A stretch of 35,765 nucleotides of DNA from Ignavibacteriaceae bacterium. Its GTDB lineage: Bacteria; Bacteroidota; Ignavibacteria; Ignavibacteriales; Ignavibacteriaceae. Below the pieces are notes generated by a model that was not told where the DNA came from, did no database searches, and saw nothing but the letters and a program-made list of their open reading frames with translations. Location of the stretch: the NCBI GenBank assembly GCA_013388545.1, contig JACAFB010000005.1:1-35765 (forward strand), in the 5' to 3' direction. Shown here in pieces: positions 8,847 to 15,988 of the stretch (positions within the stretch are counted from its first letter, which is position 1; the number at the start of each line of letters is the position of its first letter). The translations under genes and the position numbers were made by a program.

Positions 8847-9566
8847 TTATCCTTTGATTACGTGAGTTAAATCCAGTTCAATTTTTTCTTCGCAGAAAAA
8901 GGGTTCGCCAAATTTTTTACCAATCTGGAAACCATAGAAGTGTGCCCTCGCTTCAATATAACTTAAAAACTCTGGCCGGCTGATAAAAGTCTCAGGCTCT
9001 GTATTTTTTGGATCATGAAATTGTGATTCAAAACATTTTATTGCTTTCATCTTTGTTTCAAAAGTATCTGAAATATCAACAATAAAAGAAGGCTCAAAGG
9101 TATAAGTCTGCATATAATAAAAAAGTTTTTTTGGTCTGAACGCATCCTGGGGAACTTCTTTATCAAAAGTTTTGATTTTCGGTAAGCCGGAGCTGAACAT
9201 TGCCTCTTTAATTAAACGGCTTGCATTTATATGATCAGGATGACGATCATTGAAGTGAGGGGCAAATATGATTCTTGGTTTATATTTCCGTAATTCGATG
9301 ATTACTTTAACAAGATTTTCTTTATCGGTTTGAATATTACCGTCAGGAATGTTGAGGTTTTCACGAACAGCAGTCTTTAAAATTATAGCTGATTTGAAAG
9401 CTTCCTGCTGTCGTGTTTCAGCAGTGCCTCTTGTTCCAAGTTCACCCCTGGTAATATCAATTAGTCCAACTTTAAATCCGTTTTTAGAAAGCCTTGCAAT
9501 TGTTCCACCCATGGAAAGTTCCGCATCATCGGGATGCGCAGAAAAAACAAGCACATCTAAATTCAT
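8847..9566 (-). CDS. bshB1: Bacillithiol biosynthesis deacetylase BshB1
   Basis: This 239-residue LmbE/PIG-L family zinc deacetylase most resembles BshB1, which removes the acetyl group from N-acetylglucosaminyl-malate to give the glucosamine-malate precursor of bacillithiol. The zinc motif AHPDD (H11, D13, D14) and the second motif HPDH (109-112) are present, as are the family-typical TRGELGTRGTAETR stretch and the YTFEPSFIVDIS region. Its length matches the family. No other bsh gene is in the window. It is divergent from the T9SS cargo operon at 9762; the 195-base gap between them holds a perfect 9-bp inverted repeat. No terminator fits at its 3' end because it abuts the kinase gene. Confidence 0.9.
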   Translation of the reverse strand: MNLDVLVFSAHPDDAELSMGGTIARLSKNGFKVGLIDITRGELGTRGTAETRQQEAFKSAIILKTAVRENLNIPDGNIQTDKENLVKVIIELRKYKPRIIFAPHFNDRHPDHINASRLIKEAMFSSGLPKIKTFDKEVPQDAFRPKKLFYYMQTYTFEPSFIVDISDTFETKMKAIKCFESQFHDPKNTEPETFISRPEFLSYIEARAHFYGFQIGKKFGEPFFCEEKIELDLTHVIKG

Positions 9567-9603
9567 TTAAGAAGTTTATAATATTATTGAAAATTTTAGA
9601 TGT

Positions 9604-9625
9604 GAACTTAAATATTTTTAAGTTC
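9604..9625. repeat. Perfect inverted repeat between divergent genes
   Basis: Arms GAACTTAAA (9604-9612) and TTTAAGTTC (9617-9625) surround TATT. The repeat sits 38 bases upstream of bshB1 and about 136 bases upstream of the plus-strand T9SS cargo gene. It could be an operator for one or both genes, but AT-rich DNA yields such repeats by chance. Confidence 0.45.
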
Positions 9626-9761
9626 TTATTCCATTAACTTTATAAATAAAGAAAAATATTTTAGAAGAATGGATTCCCGGCATTTTTTATTATAGAATTA
9701 ATCAATAAATTGAATAAAAAAAATATCTTATAAGCATTTCCGGGTTAATAAAGGATTATTT

Positions 9762-11324
9762 ATGAATAAAACATTTATCTCATTTTTAGTGCTTTCATTT
9801 TTAATTACAGTAAAATTATTTGCTCAATCATACTTCTGGGAAATCAGGCAGGCCGGAAGCAGCCTTGGGGGCCCAATCGATGTTGATGGAAATAACACGG
9901 ATATAATTTACTACGGTTCAGGTGCAACTATTTATGTAAGCACTAACAGAGGCGAATCCTTCTCACCACTTGGAACACCAATTCCGGCATCATCGCAGGT
10001 AAAAAACATTATTCTTAATAATTCAATTCCCGGAACAATGCTCGTTGCAATCGAGAGTTCCTCCGGTGGTGATAAAATTGTTAAGACCACAAACAACGGA
10101 TCAACCTGGACAATTGTTTTAAACAATCTGAATTTTTCTTACTTCGGAATTCCAATGACTCCCGATCCCTCGCATCCGGATACGATTTATACGATGAGCA
10201 ATACCAGCTTTTACAGATCGACCGATTTTGGAAATAGCTGGGCTGTTATTTCAAATAATTTTGGACCAAACGGCGCGCCTTGTGACATTGAAGTATTCCC
10301 TGATACAAGTATTATTCTTGTTGGAGATAATGGAACAGGTATTTATAGAAGCACAGATTATGGTTTAACATGGCAGCAGACTTACGCAACCGGCGGTGAA
10401 ATTCCAACTATTGCAATTGACTATAATATCCCCGGAAGTGTCTGGGCAACAAAATGGAGTGGCGGAGGAGGAGTTCTCAAATCAGAAAACTACGGACTCA
10501 CGTGGTCATTGGTTCCCGGCTCTTTTTCAACATCAAACATGTGGGGTATTGCAGTACACCCTGATCTACCGGGATATGTGTTTACCGGCTGCTACAGCTG
10601 CAATAATACCTGGTTTACTAAAGATAATGGTATTGGCTGGCGGCAGGTTCCAATTTCTTCAACCAATTACCAGATATACATTGTTGATAGCATGACTGTA
10701 TTTGCAGCTCAGGGCGATGGATTTTATAAACTTAGATCTCCTTTCTTTATTCCTGTTGAGCTTTCATCTTTCGATGCACAAGTTAGTGGAATGGAAGTCA
10801 GGTTATTTTGGACAACCTCTACCGAAACTAACAACCTTGGTTTTGATATTGAAGAAAGCATTGACAATAACGAGTTTATAAAAATTGGTTTTGTACCGGG
10901 GTTTGGAACTAGCACTCAGTCACATTCATACAGCTTTACAAGATATGATCTAACTTCAGGAAAATATTATTTCAGATTAAAACAGATTGACCTGGATGGT
11001 AATTTTGAATATTCTTCAACGATTGAAGCTGAATTAGAATCCCCTTCTATATTTGCACTGAATCAAAACTATCCTAATCCATTCAATCCTTCGACAACAA
11101 TTTCATTCGATTTACCGGAAGAATCGAATGTTAATCTTAGGATTTTTAATCTTGCCGGTGAGGAAGTTTTCAGTATCAAAAATAAAAAATATTCCTCCGG
11201 GTCGCATTCAATCGTTTTCAGTGCTAATTCGTTTCCAAGCGGGGTTTATATTTACCGTATCGAGGGTTCAACCCTTAACGGAATTACTTTCTCATCCGGT
11301 AAAAAAATGGTTTTAATGAAATAG
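9762..11324 (+). CDS. Secreted BNR-repeat protein with T9SS sorting domain
   Basis: This is a 520-residue exported protein. The signal peptide ends near LFAQS (about residue 22). The N-terminal 300 residues contain Asp-box-like motifs such as VSTNRGESF, KTTNNGSTW, RSTDFGNSW, RSTDYGLTW and TKDNGIGW, which predict a beta-propeller. A linker domain beginning near residue 331 (IPVELSSFDAQVSGMEVRLFWTT, cut here into its recognisable start) resembles the fibronectin-like module common before T9SS tails. The last 80 residues carry the type A sorting domain, NQNYPNPFNPSTTISF to KKMVLMK. AAAGGA upstream of the ATG serves as ribosome binding site. Fifteen bases separate it from the next cargo gene, so the two are probably co-transcribed. 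Function beyond surface display is unknown. Confidence 0.88.
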   Translation: MNKTFISFLVLSFLITVKLFAQSYFWEIRQAGSSLGGPIDVDGNNTDIIYYGSGATIYVSTNRGESFSPLGTPIPASSQVKNIILNNSIPGTMLVAIESSSGGDKIVKTTNNGSTWTIVLNNLNFSYFGIPMTPDPSHPDTIYTMSNTSFYRSTDFGNSWAVISNNFGPNGAPCDIEVFPDTSIILVGDNGTGIYRSTDYGLTWQQTYATGGEIPTIAIDYNIPGSVWATKWSGGGGVLKSENYGLTWSLVPGSFSTSNMWGIAVHPDLPGYVFTGCYSCNNTWFTKDNGIGWRQVPISSTNYQIYIVDSMTVFAAQGDGFYKLRSPFFIPVELSSFDAQVSGMEVRLFWTTSTETNNLGFDIEESIDNNEFIKIGFVPGFGTSTQSHSYSFTRYDLTSGKYYFRLKQIDLDGNFEYSSTIEAELESPSIFALNQNYPNPFNPSTTISFDLPEESNVNLRIFNLAGEEVFSIKNKKYSSGSHSIVFSANSFPSGVYIYRIEGSTLNGITFSSGKKMVLMK

Positions 11325-11339
11325 CAAACAAGGAATTAA

Positions 11340-12131
11340 ATGAAAACAAATATTGCTCTGATTATAATATTTTTTTCTATCATTATTCATGCATCCGTTG
11401 AATTTCTAACAGGAGTAATTGAGTCAACAAAGCTTAATGGCGAAGGATGTATTTGTCATAATATAACAGCCGATTCAACCGTTAAAGTTTGGGTGGAAGG
11501 ACCCGACTCTTTATTCACCGGCGCAACCGGAAGCTATAAGATTTACTTAACTGGCGGGCCTTCTGTATTTGGTGGATTCAACGTAGCTTCAAGGTTTGGC
11601 AGCTTGGATACAGCAGATACGAATGTTATTAAACTATTAGGTGAATTAACTCATAAGAATCCTCTCGCTTTCGTCAACGACACCGTTTTTTGGTCATTCG
11701 ATTATACAGCACCTGATTCAGTTATTGTTGATACAATTTATTCCGTAGCAAATAGTGTAAATGGAGACAGCATTCCTACCGAACTTGATAAATGGAATTT
11801 TGGTGAAAACTTCCCGGTAAAAGTTATTCAAAGACCATCTGAAATTGAAGAAGATATTACTACTCCCGAAATTTTTGTTCTTGAACAAAACTACCCAAAT
11901 CCTTTCAATCCTTCAACGATTATTGAATGGCAAATAAAAAGAAGTGGTTTTGTCTCATTGAAAATATTTGATAGCGAAGGAAAAGAGACTGCAGTTTTAA
12001 TTGAAGGGTATAAAAGTGAAGGAAAATATCTTTCCGTTTTTAACGGAAAAGATTTTTCCTCTGGCGTTTATTACTGCCGTTTGATTGTTGATGGAAGACA
12101 GCTAACCCGTAAGATGCTATTGATTAAATAA
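11340..12131 (+). CDS. T9SS cargo with choice-of-anchor-V/reelin-like domain and CxCH motif
   Basis: This 263-residue exported protein has an N-terminal hydrophobic segment (about residues 4-20) and then GEGCICHN (C37, C39, H40). A beta-sandwich follows from about 45 to 165, with SYKIYLTGGP and an ELTHKNPLAF stretch. This resembles the reelin-like/choice-of-anchor V domains of FCB bacteria, which often start with a cysteine-histidine motif. The spacing is CxCH, one residue shorter than the CxxCH haem-attachment motif, so haem binding should not be assumed. The C-terminus is a T9SS type A domain with EQNYPNPFNPSTIIEW and GVYYCRLIVDG. AAGGA precedes the ATG. It is the second gene of an operon with the BNR cargo at 9762. 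Confidence 0.82.
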   Translation: MKTNIALIIIFFSIIIHASVEFLTGVIESTKLNGEGCICHNITADSTVKVWVEGPDSLFTGATGSYKIYLTGGPSVFGGFNVASRFGSLDTADTNVIKLLGELTHKNPLAFVNDTVFWSFDYTAPDSVIVDTIYSVANSVNGDSIPTELDKWNFGENFPVKVIQRPSEIEEDITTPEIFVLEQNYPNPFNPSTIIEWQIKRSGFVSLKIFDSEGKETAVLIEGYKSEGKYLSVFNGKDFSSGVYYCRLIVDGRQLTRKMLLIK

Positions 12132-12141
12132 GATAGTCTGA

Positions 12142-12161
12142 TTGACAAATTTCTTTGTCAA
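12142..12161. terminator. Hairpin between convergent genes
   Basis: TTGACAAA (12142-12149) and TTTGTCAA (12154-12161) pair around a TTTC loop, between the T9SS cargo stop and the stop of the minus-strand lipoprotein gene. No uninterrupted T-run follows directly on either strand, although T-rich sequence comes 13 bases later on the plus strand. Terminator function is likely but weak. Confidence 0.45.
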
Positions 12162-12174
12162 CTCAATTCTAAAT

Positions 12175-12582
12175 TTATTTTTTCTCTCTTTTATAGAGAA
12201 TTGTGAATCTGAGAATATCATCTTCCAGCTGATAAACCTGCAGAATTTCTGCAAGCTTATAATCCGCATCATAAATTAGAAGAACATTATCTGATTGAAG
12301 AGACCAATTACCGTTGATTATTCCACTTTCGGATAAAGTTGTATCAGTCAAATCGCATTTACCTGTAACCTTGAAGAAATATTTTTTTCTAAAAGAAGCG
12401 GTTGGAAACTCCTTAGAACCTTCTGGCCTGTAAACCTGAACCGAATCAACCTGCTCTTCAAAGGAATTCAGCCAGCTTTTTGAAAGTTTATTGACTTCCA
12501 AAGATATGTTGGGATCTTCAACGGTATCACATCCAATGGCGATAAAGACTACCGAAAAGATAATTGTTAAAATAGTTTTCAT
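12175..12582 (-). CDS. Small hypothetical lipoprotein
   Basis: A predicted lipoprotein of 135 residues. The start at 12582 is chosen because AGAGGG lies just upstream and the product then opens with a lipoprotein signal, MKTILTIIFSVVFIAIGCD; the AIGC lipobox puts the acylated cysteine at residue 18. An upstream in-frame ATG at 12669 would add 29 residues before it. The mature part is polar and predicted beta-rich (FFKVTGKCDLTDTTLSESG, GNWSLQSDNVLLIYD), which resembles small lipocalin-like envelope proteins, but I do not recognise a family. It is divergent from the amidohydrolase gene across a 157-base region holding two inverted repeats. Confidence 0.75.
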   Translation of the reverse strand: MKTILTIIFSVVFIAIGCDTVEDPNISLEVNKLSKSWLNSFEEQVDSVQVYRPEGSKEFPTASFRKKYFFKVTGKCDLTDTTLSESGIINGNWSLQSDNVLLIYDADYKLAEILQVYQLEDDILRFTILYKREKK

Positions 12583-12604
12583 ACTGCCCTCTTTTTGCTT
12601 ATTA

Positions 12605-12631
12605 ATGTGAATTAATTGAAATAATTTACAT
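12605..12631. promoter_or_regulatory. Imperfect inverted repeat, candidate operator
   Basis: ATGTGAATTA (12605-12614) and TAATTTACAT (12622-12631) pair at nine of ten positions around a 7-base spacer. The repeat lies just upstream of the minus-strand lipoprotein gene, in the divergent intergenic region. Confidence 0.35.
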
Positions 12632-12691
12632 CGCGTTTGGAAACTAAGACGAATCAGTGAAACTTTCAAGCATTTTTTTTTATAACACTCT

Positions 12692-12712
12692 ATACATTAA
12701 ATTTTAATGTAT
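12692..12712. promoter_or_regulatory. Perfect 10-bp palindrome upstream of amidohydrolase
   Basis: Arm ATACATTAAA (12692-12701) is followed by a single T and its exact complement at 12703-12712. The centre contains TAAATTTT (12698-12705), one base off the TAnnTTTG promoter element. A repressor bound here could block transcription of the amidohydrolase gene, whose ATG is 28 bases downstream. Binding protein unknown. Confidence 0.5.
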
Positions 12713-12739
12713 CAATTATAGACCTTTTTTGAGGATAAA

Positions 12740-14392
12740 ATGAAAATCGCATTACTTATACTTTCTCAACTAATTTTAACTAACTATCTATTTGCACAAA
12801 ATATGAAAACAGCTTTCATCAATGGGAAAATTTACACGGTCAATCCTTCTCAGCCATATGCCGAGGCAGTATTAATTGAAGGCAATAAAATTCAATTTGT
12901 TGGCAGCAACGATGAAATTAAAAAATTCATTGATAATTCAACAAATGTTGTTGATCTGAAAAACAAATTAATGCTTCCCGGTTTTATTGATAATCACGTT
13001 CACTTTATTGGCGGAGGCGCTTATCTGCTCGGAATTGATTTAAGACCAGCTAACTCAACCGATGAATTCAGAAAAATATTATCTGATTACGCAAAAAAAT
13101 ACCCTGCCAAATGGATTACCGGAGGTTACTGGGATCATGAAAAATGGGAGAAAAAAGATTTGCCAACCAAAGAATTGATAGACGATATAACTCTAACAAC
13201 TCCTGTATTTGTTGAGCGGCTTGACGGGCACATGGGACTTGCAAACAGTTATGCATTGAAGCTCGCAGGAATAACTAAAGCAACCGAAAGTCCTGAAGGC
13301 GGTTTAATTGTGAAAGATCCGGTTACCGGTGAACCAACGGGAATTTTGAAAGACAATGCAATGACCTTGATCTATAATGTAATTCCTGCGGCAACCGATG
13401 AAGAAAATTATGATGCCTGCATTGCAGCACTTGAGGAAGCAAAGAAACTTGGGATTACAAGTGTACATGATATTACTTATAACGACGCATTAAATGTTTT
13501 TCGAAAAATAAAATCAGAAGGAAAACTCACTTGCAGGATTTACACCCGCTGGCCCATATCTGATTATCAATTTTTAGTTGATCAAAAAATTACTGCGGGC
13601 ACCGGAGATGAACTTATAAAAATGGGTTCACTTAAAGCATTCGCCGACGGATCACTTGGTTCTTCAACTGCCTGGTTTTTTGAAAAGTACAATCAGGATA
13701 CAACCACTTATGGCTTACCGATGGATATTATTTCAGATGGAAGTATGGAGAAATGGTGTGCTGACGCCGATAAAAATCATTTGCAATTATCAGTTCATGC
13801 AATTGGCGACAGAGCTAATTCTTATATGCTCGATCTGTTCGAAAAAATTATTAATGAAAATCCTAAATGGGATAGAAGATTCAGAATTGAACATGCACAG
13901 CACGTCAGATTTGAAGACATTAAAAGATTTGCTGAGCTTGGAGTAATTGCTTCAGTTCAGCCTTACCATTGCATAGATGACGGCGTGTGGGCCGAGAAAA
14001 GAATTGGTGCTGAAAGAATCAAATACACATATCCTTTCAAATCATTTTTAGATGCAGGAGTTAAATTATGTTTTGGAACGGATTGGTATGTGGCTCCTTT
14101 GAATCCTTTGCTGGGAATTTATGCTGCAGTTACGCGCCGCACTCTTGATGAAAAAAATCCGGATGGCTGGATTCCCGAACAAAAGATTTCCGTTGAGGAT
14201 GCAATTAAATGTTATACGATAAACTCGGCTTATGCTGCATTTGAAGAAAATATTAAAGGAAGTATTGAACCAGGGAAACTTGCTGATCTGATTGTCCTCA
14301 GCGAAGATATACTGACAATCAACCCGGTCAGAATTAAAGATGTTCACGTTACTATGACAGTTTTTGACGGCAGAATTATTTTTGAACAATAA
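12740..14392 (+). CDS. Secreted amidohydrolase (YtcJ-like, amidohydrolase family 3)
   Basis: This 550-residue protein has a signal peptide ending near LFAQN (residue 21), which suggests a periplasmic location. It is a metal-dependent amidohydrolase of the YtcJ/amidohydrolase-3 type. The barrel begins with LPGFIDNHVHF (metal ligands H86 and H88). Downstream are the HAIGDRAN and RIEHAQH segments with later histidine ligands, and FGTDWYVAPLNPLLGIYAAV with the catalytic-site aspartate. The tail IEPGKLADLIVLSEDI is typical of the small beta domain. Substrates of this family are varied and mostly unknown, so none is proposed. GAGGA four bases before the ATG is a good ribosome binding site. A 21-base palindrome just upstream may regulate it. 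Confidence 0.88.
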   Translation: MKIALLILSQLILTNYLFAQNMKTAFINGKIYTVNPSQPYAEAVLIEGNKIQFVGSNDEIKKFIDNSTNVVDLKNKLMLPGFIDNHVHFIGGGAYLLGIDLRPANSTDEFRKILSDYAKKYPAKWITGGYWDHEKWEKKDLPTKELIDDITLTTPVFVERLDGHMGLANSYALKLAGITKATESPEGGLIVKDPVTGEPTGILKDNAMTLIYNVIPAATDEENYDACIAALEEAKKLGITSVHDITYNDALNVFRKIKSEGKLTCRIYTRWPISDYQFLVDQKITAGTGDELIKMGSLKAFADGSLGSSTAWFFEKYNQDTTTYGLPMDIISDGSMEKWCADADKNHLQLSVHAIGDRANSYMLDLFEKIINENPKWDRRFRIEHAQHVRFEDIKRFAELGVIASVQPYHCIDDGVWAEKRIGAERIKYTYPFKSFLDAGVKLCFGTDWYVAPLNPLLGIYAAVTRRTLDEKNPDGWIPEQKISVEDAIKCYTINSAYAAFEENIKGSIEPGKLADLIVLSEDILTINPVRIKDVHVTMTVFDGRIIFEQ

Positions 14393-14423
14393 TGATTTTA
14401 TTTTGTAATTATTTCTTTAATCG

Positions 14424-14488
14424 TTCAAAATGTCATATCCGGAAGTTAATCTTCAAGCGCCTGAGGATATTTTGAATTATTGACATTT
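14424..14488. promoter_or_regulatory. Nested inverted repeats, candidate upstream activator site
   Basis: Two overlapping 8-bp inverted repeats occur: TTCAAAAT (14424-14431) with ATTTTGAA (14469-14476), and AAATGTCA (14428-14435) with TGACATTT (14481-14488). ATATCC (14435-14440) also pairs with GGATAT (14465-14470). They lie about 100-160 bases upstream of the sigma-54-like promoter at 14586, a normal distance for an enhancer-binding protein site. They could instead be a weak transcript-end structure of the amidohydrolase gene. Confidence 0.3.
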
Positions 14489-14584
14489 ATCAAAAAAAAA
14501 TATGATTTTGTTGTAGAAAAGCATTTTCAGAATTAGTTCAGGCCCGGGCATAAGACTTTTTTATTGTATTTATTCATTATTCAG

Positions 14585-14601
14585 CTGGCACGCACCTTGA
14601 T
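14585..14601 (+). promoter_or_regulatory. Sigma-54-like promoter candidate
   Basis: CTGGCACG (14585-14592) exactly matches the -24 element of the sigma-54 consensus, and after the correct four-base spacer comes TTGAT (14597-14601) where TTGCW is expected. The only deviation is A for C in the -12 GC pair. Transcription would begin near 14612, leaving a leader of about 49 bases with a strong GGAGG at 14649 before the ATG at 14661. The changed -12 base is normally well conserved, so this needs experimental support. Confidence 0.45.
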
Positions 14602-14660
14602 GAAATTTGCTCGGAATATTTCGCTAAATAATCATTCAATAACTTACTGGAGGTAATTAA

Positions 14661-15071
14661 ATGAAAATACTAAAAACAGTTCTGATGGGGTTGACTTTCG
14701 TACTGATTGTTGGTGCGGCAAGTAGCTTACAGTCTCAGACACTTTATTTTTGTGAAGATGTAGACGATGATGGCTACGCTATTAATTCAAGTTCAACATT
14801 TACAATTCCAAGCGGCGGTGGCTGGTTAAAGTTTCTCGTTAGAATGGGATATGAAGTTGGAACCTATAAGGTCTATTATGATATCTACAGAATTGAATCC
14901 GGTGGAAAAGAAACCTTTGAAACTACTATCGATCAGGATGTTGAACCTGACTGGGTTTGGTTCTGGAAGAAAGTTACTTTTTATGATCCCGGTAATTATA
15001 AAGTTTATGTTTATGACGGAAATGATAATTTCCTGACATCTGCTAAGGTCAGAATCAACCTTGGTAATTAG
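14661..15071 (+). CDS. Small secreted beta-rich protein, unknown function
   Basis: A 136-residue exported protein with a signal peptide ending near ASSLQSQ (about residue 26). The mature part of about 110 residues alternates hydrophobic and polar residues (GTYKVYYDIYRIESGG, GNYKVYVYDGNDNF), consistent with an immunoglobulin-like or C2-like beta-sandwich. There is no T9SS tail, lipobox or catalytic motif, and I do not recognise a family. It has its own strong ribosome binding site (GGAGG, eight bases before ATG), a sigma-54-like promoter candidate upstream and a good terminator downstream, so it is probably an independently regulated single-gene unit. Confidence 0.8.
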   Translation: MKILKTVLMGLTFVLIVGAASSLQSQTLYFCEDVDDDGYAINSSSTFTIPSGGGWLKFLVRMGYEVGTYKVYYDIYRIESGGKETFETTIDQDVEPDWVWFWKKVTFYDPGNYKVYVYDGNDNFLTSAKVRINLGN

Positions 15072-15083
15072 ATGATTTTATTG

Positions 15084-15120
15084 GGGCTGTCAGACCCAGA
15101 TATTATGACAGCCCTTTCTT
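15084..15120 (+). terminator. Rho-independent terminator overlapping prmA 3' end
   Basis: GGGCTGTCA (15084-15092) and TGACAGCCC (15106-15114) form a 9-bp G-C-rich stem with a 13-base loop, followed by TTTCTTT. The orientation serves the plus-strand small secreted protein gene. The right arm lies inside the last codons of the convergent prmA gene; on that strand no U-tract follows. Confidence 0.8.
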
Positions 15121-15957
15121 TATAACTAAGACAATCCATTCATCCATCTCCCCTTTCTCTAAAAGACTAAAGCCATATTTTGAATATTCATCAATAATAT
15201 CATTTTCATCTTCTTTCAGTAATCCGGATAATATCACAACACCATTTTCTATCACCCGAGTAGCGATTTCACTTGCAATTTCCATCAAAACATTTTTCTG
15301 AATGTTTGCCAGAATAGTATCAAAGTTATTTTCTTTTATTGAAGAAATTTCACCTAGTTTTACCTCAACCTGTTTTTCAACATTATTGAGTTTACAATTT
15401 TCAGCAGCATTTTCAAGACACCATTCGTCATGATCTACAGCAATTGCCGATGAACCACCAAGTTTTACTGAAGCAATTGCAAGAACTCCCGACCCCGATC
15501 CAACATCAAGCACCCTTTCACCACCGGTAATGTATTTTTCAATCATCGAAAGCATAAGTTTTGTTGTCTGATGTTCACCGGTACCAAATGACATTTTAGG
15601 GTCTATGGTTAAAATCAATTGACCGGGTTTTGGATCGTATTGATGAAAGGTTTGAGTAATGATGATTTTATCAGTAACCTGGATTGGAGTTATAGTTTTT
15701 TCCCACTCTTCATTCCAGTTCTTGTCTTCAACCAATTCTTCGGTTATTTCGAAATTCCGGATTATTCCATTCTTTTTTAATTCTTCAAGCAGAGTTTTAA
15801 CCGAGTTATACAAAGAATTAATGTTTTCATCAGAATAAACAACAAGTTGATTTTCTTCTTCTGTAATTCCTTTGATGTCCAATTCCCACAAAACACTTTC
15901 AAGAAGATCGGGGATGAAAGGTTCGGAGGAAACAATAAATTTATTAAATCTTTTCAA
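15103..15957 (-). CDS. prmA: Ribosomal protein L11 methyltransferase PrmA
   Basis: This 284-residue S-adenosylmethionine-dependent methyltransferase trimethylates ribosomal protein L11. An N-terminal substrate-recognition domain (about 1-95) precedes the Rossmann domain. The region contains DPKMSFGTGEHQTT (family signature), the SAM-binding LDVGSGSGVLAIAS at about 154-167, VDHDEWCLENA, and LANIQKNVLM, which corresponds to the N-x-x-x catalytic-loop motif. The only plausible start is TTG at 15957, with no obvious ribosome binding site; it follows the PBP4 gene by 31 bases. It appears to be the last gene of the minus-strand purM operon, so translation may depend on coupling to upstream genes. 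Confidence 0.93.
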   Translation of the reverse strand: MKRFNKFIVSSEPFIPDLLESVLWELDIKGITEEENQLVVYSDENINSLYNSVKTLLEELKKNGIIRNFEITEELVEDKNWNEEWEKTITPIQVTDKIIITQTFHQYDPKPGQLILTIDPKMSFGTGEHQTTKLMLSMIEKYITGGERVLDVGSGSGVLAIASVKLGGSSAIAVDHDEWCLENAAENCKLNNVEKQVEVKLGEISSIKENNFDTILANIQKNVLMEIASEIATRVIENGVVILSGLLKEDENDIIDEYSKYGFSLLEKGEMDEWIVLVIKKGLS

Positions 15958-15988
15958 GCTATTGTTTTTGCGAGCTAAGTAAGGTTAA

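Noticed and set aside
11373..11462. Calling the 11340 product a cytochrome c
   Set aside because: The motif is CxCH, not CxxCH, and no distal haem ligand or cytochrome fold is evident.
14066..14389. Minus-strand 107-codon open frame
   Set aside because: Antisense to the conserved C-terminal part of the amidohydrolase, with no independent support.
14586..14611. Using the later TTTGC (from 14606) as the -12 element of the sigma-54 promoter
   Set aside because: It would lie about ten bases too far from TGGCACG; only TTGAT at 14597 has the right spacing.
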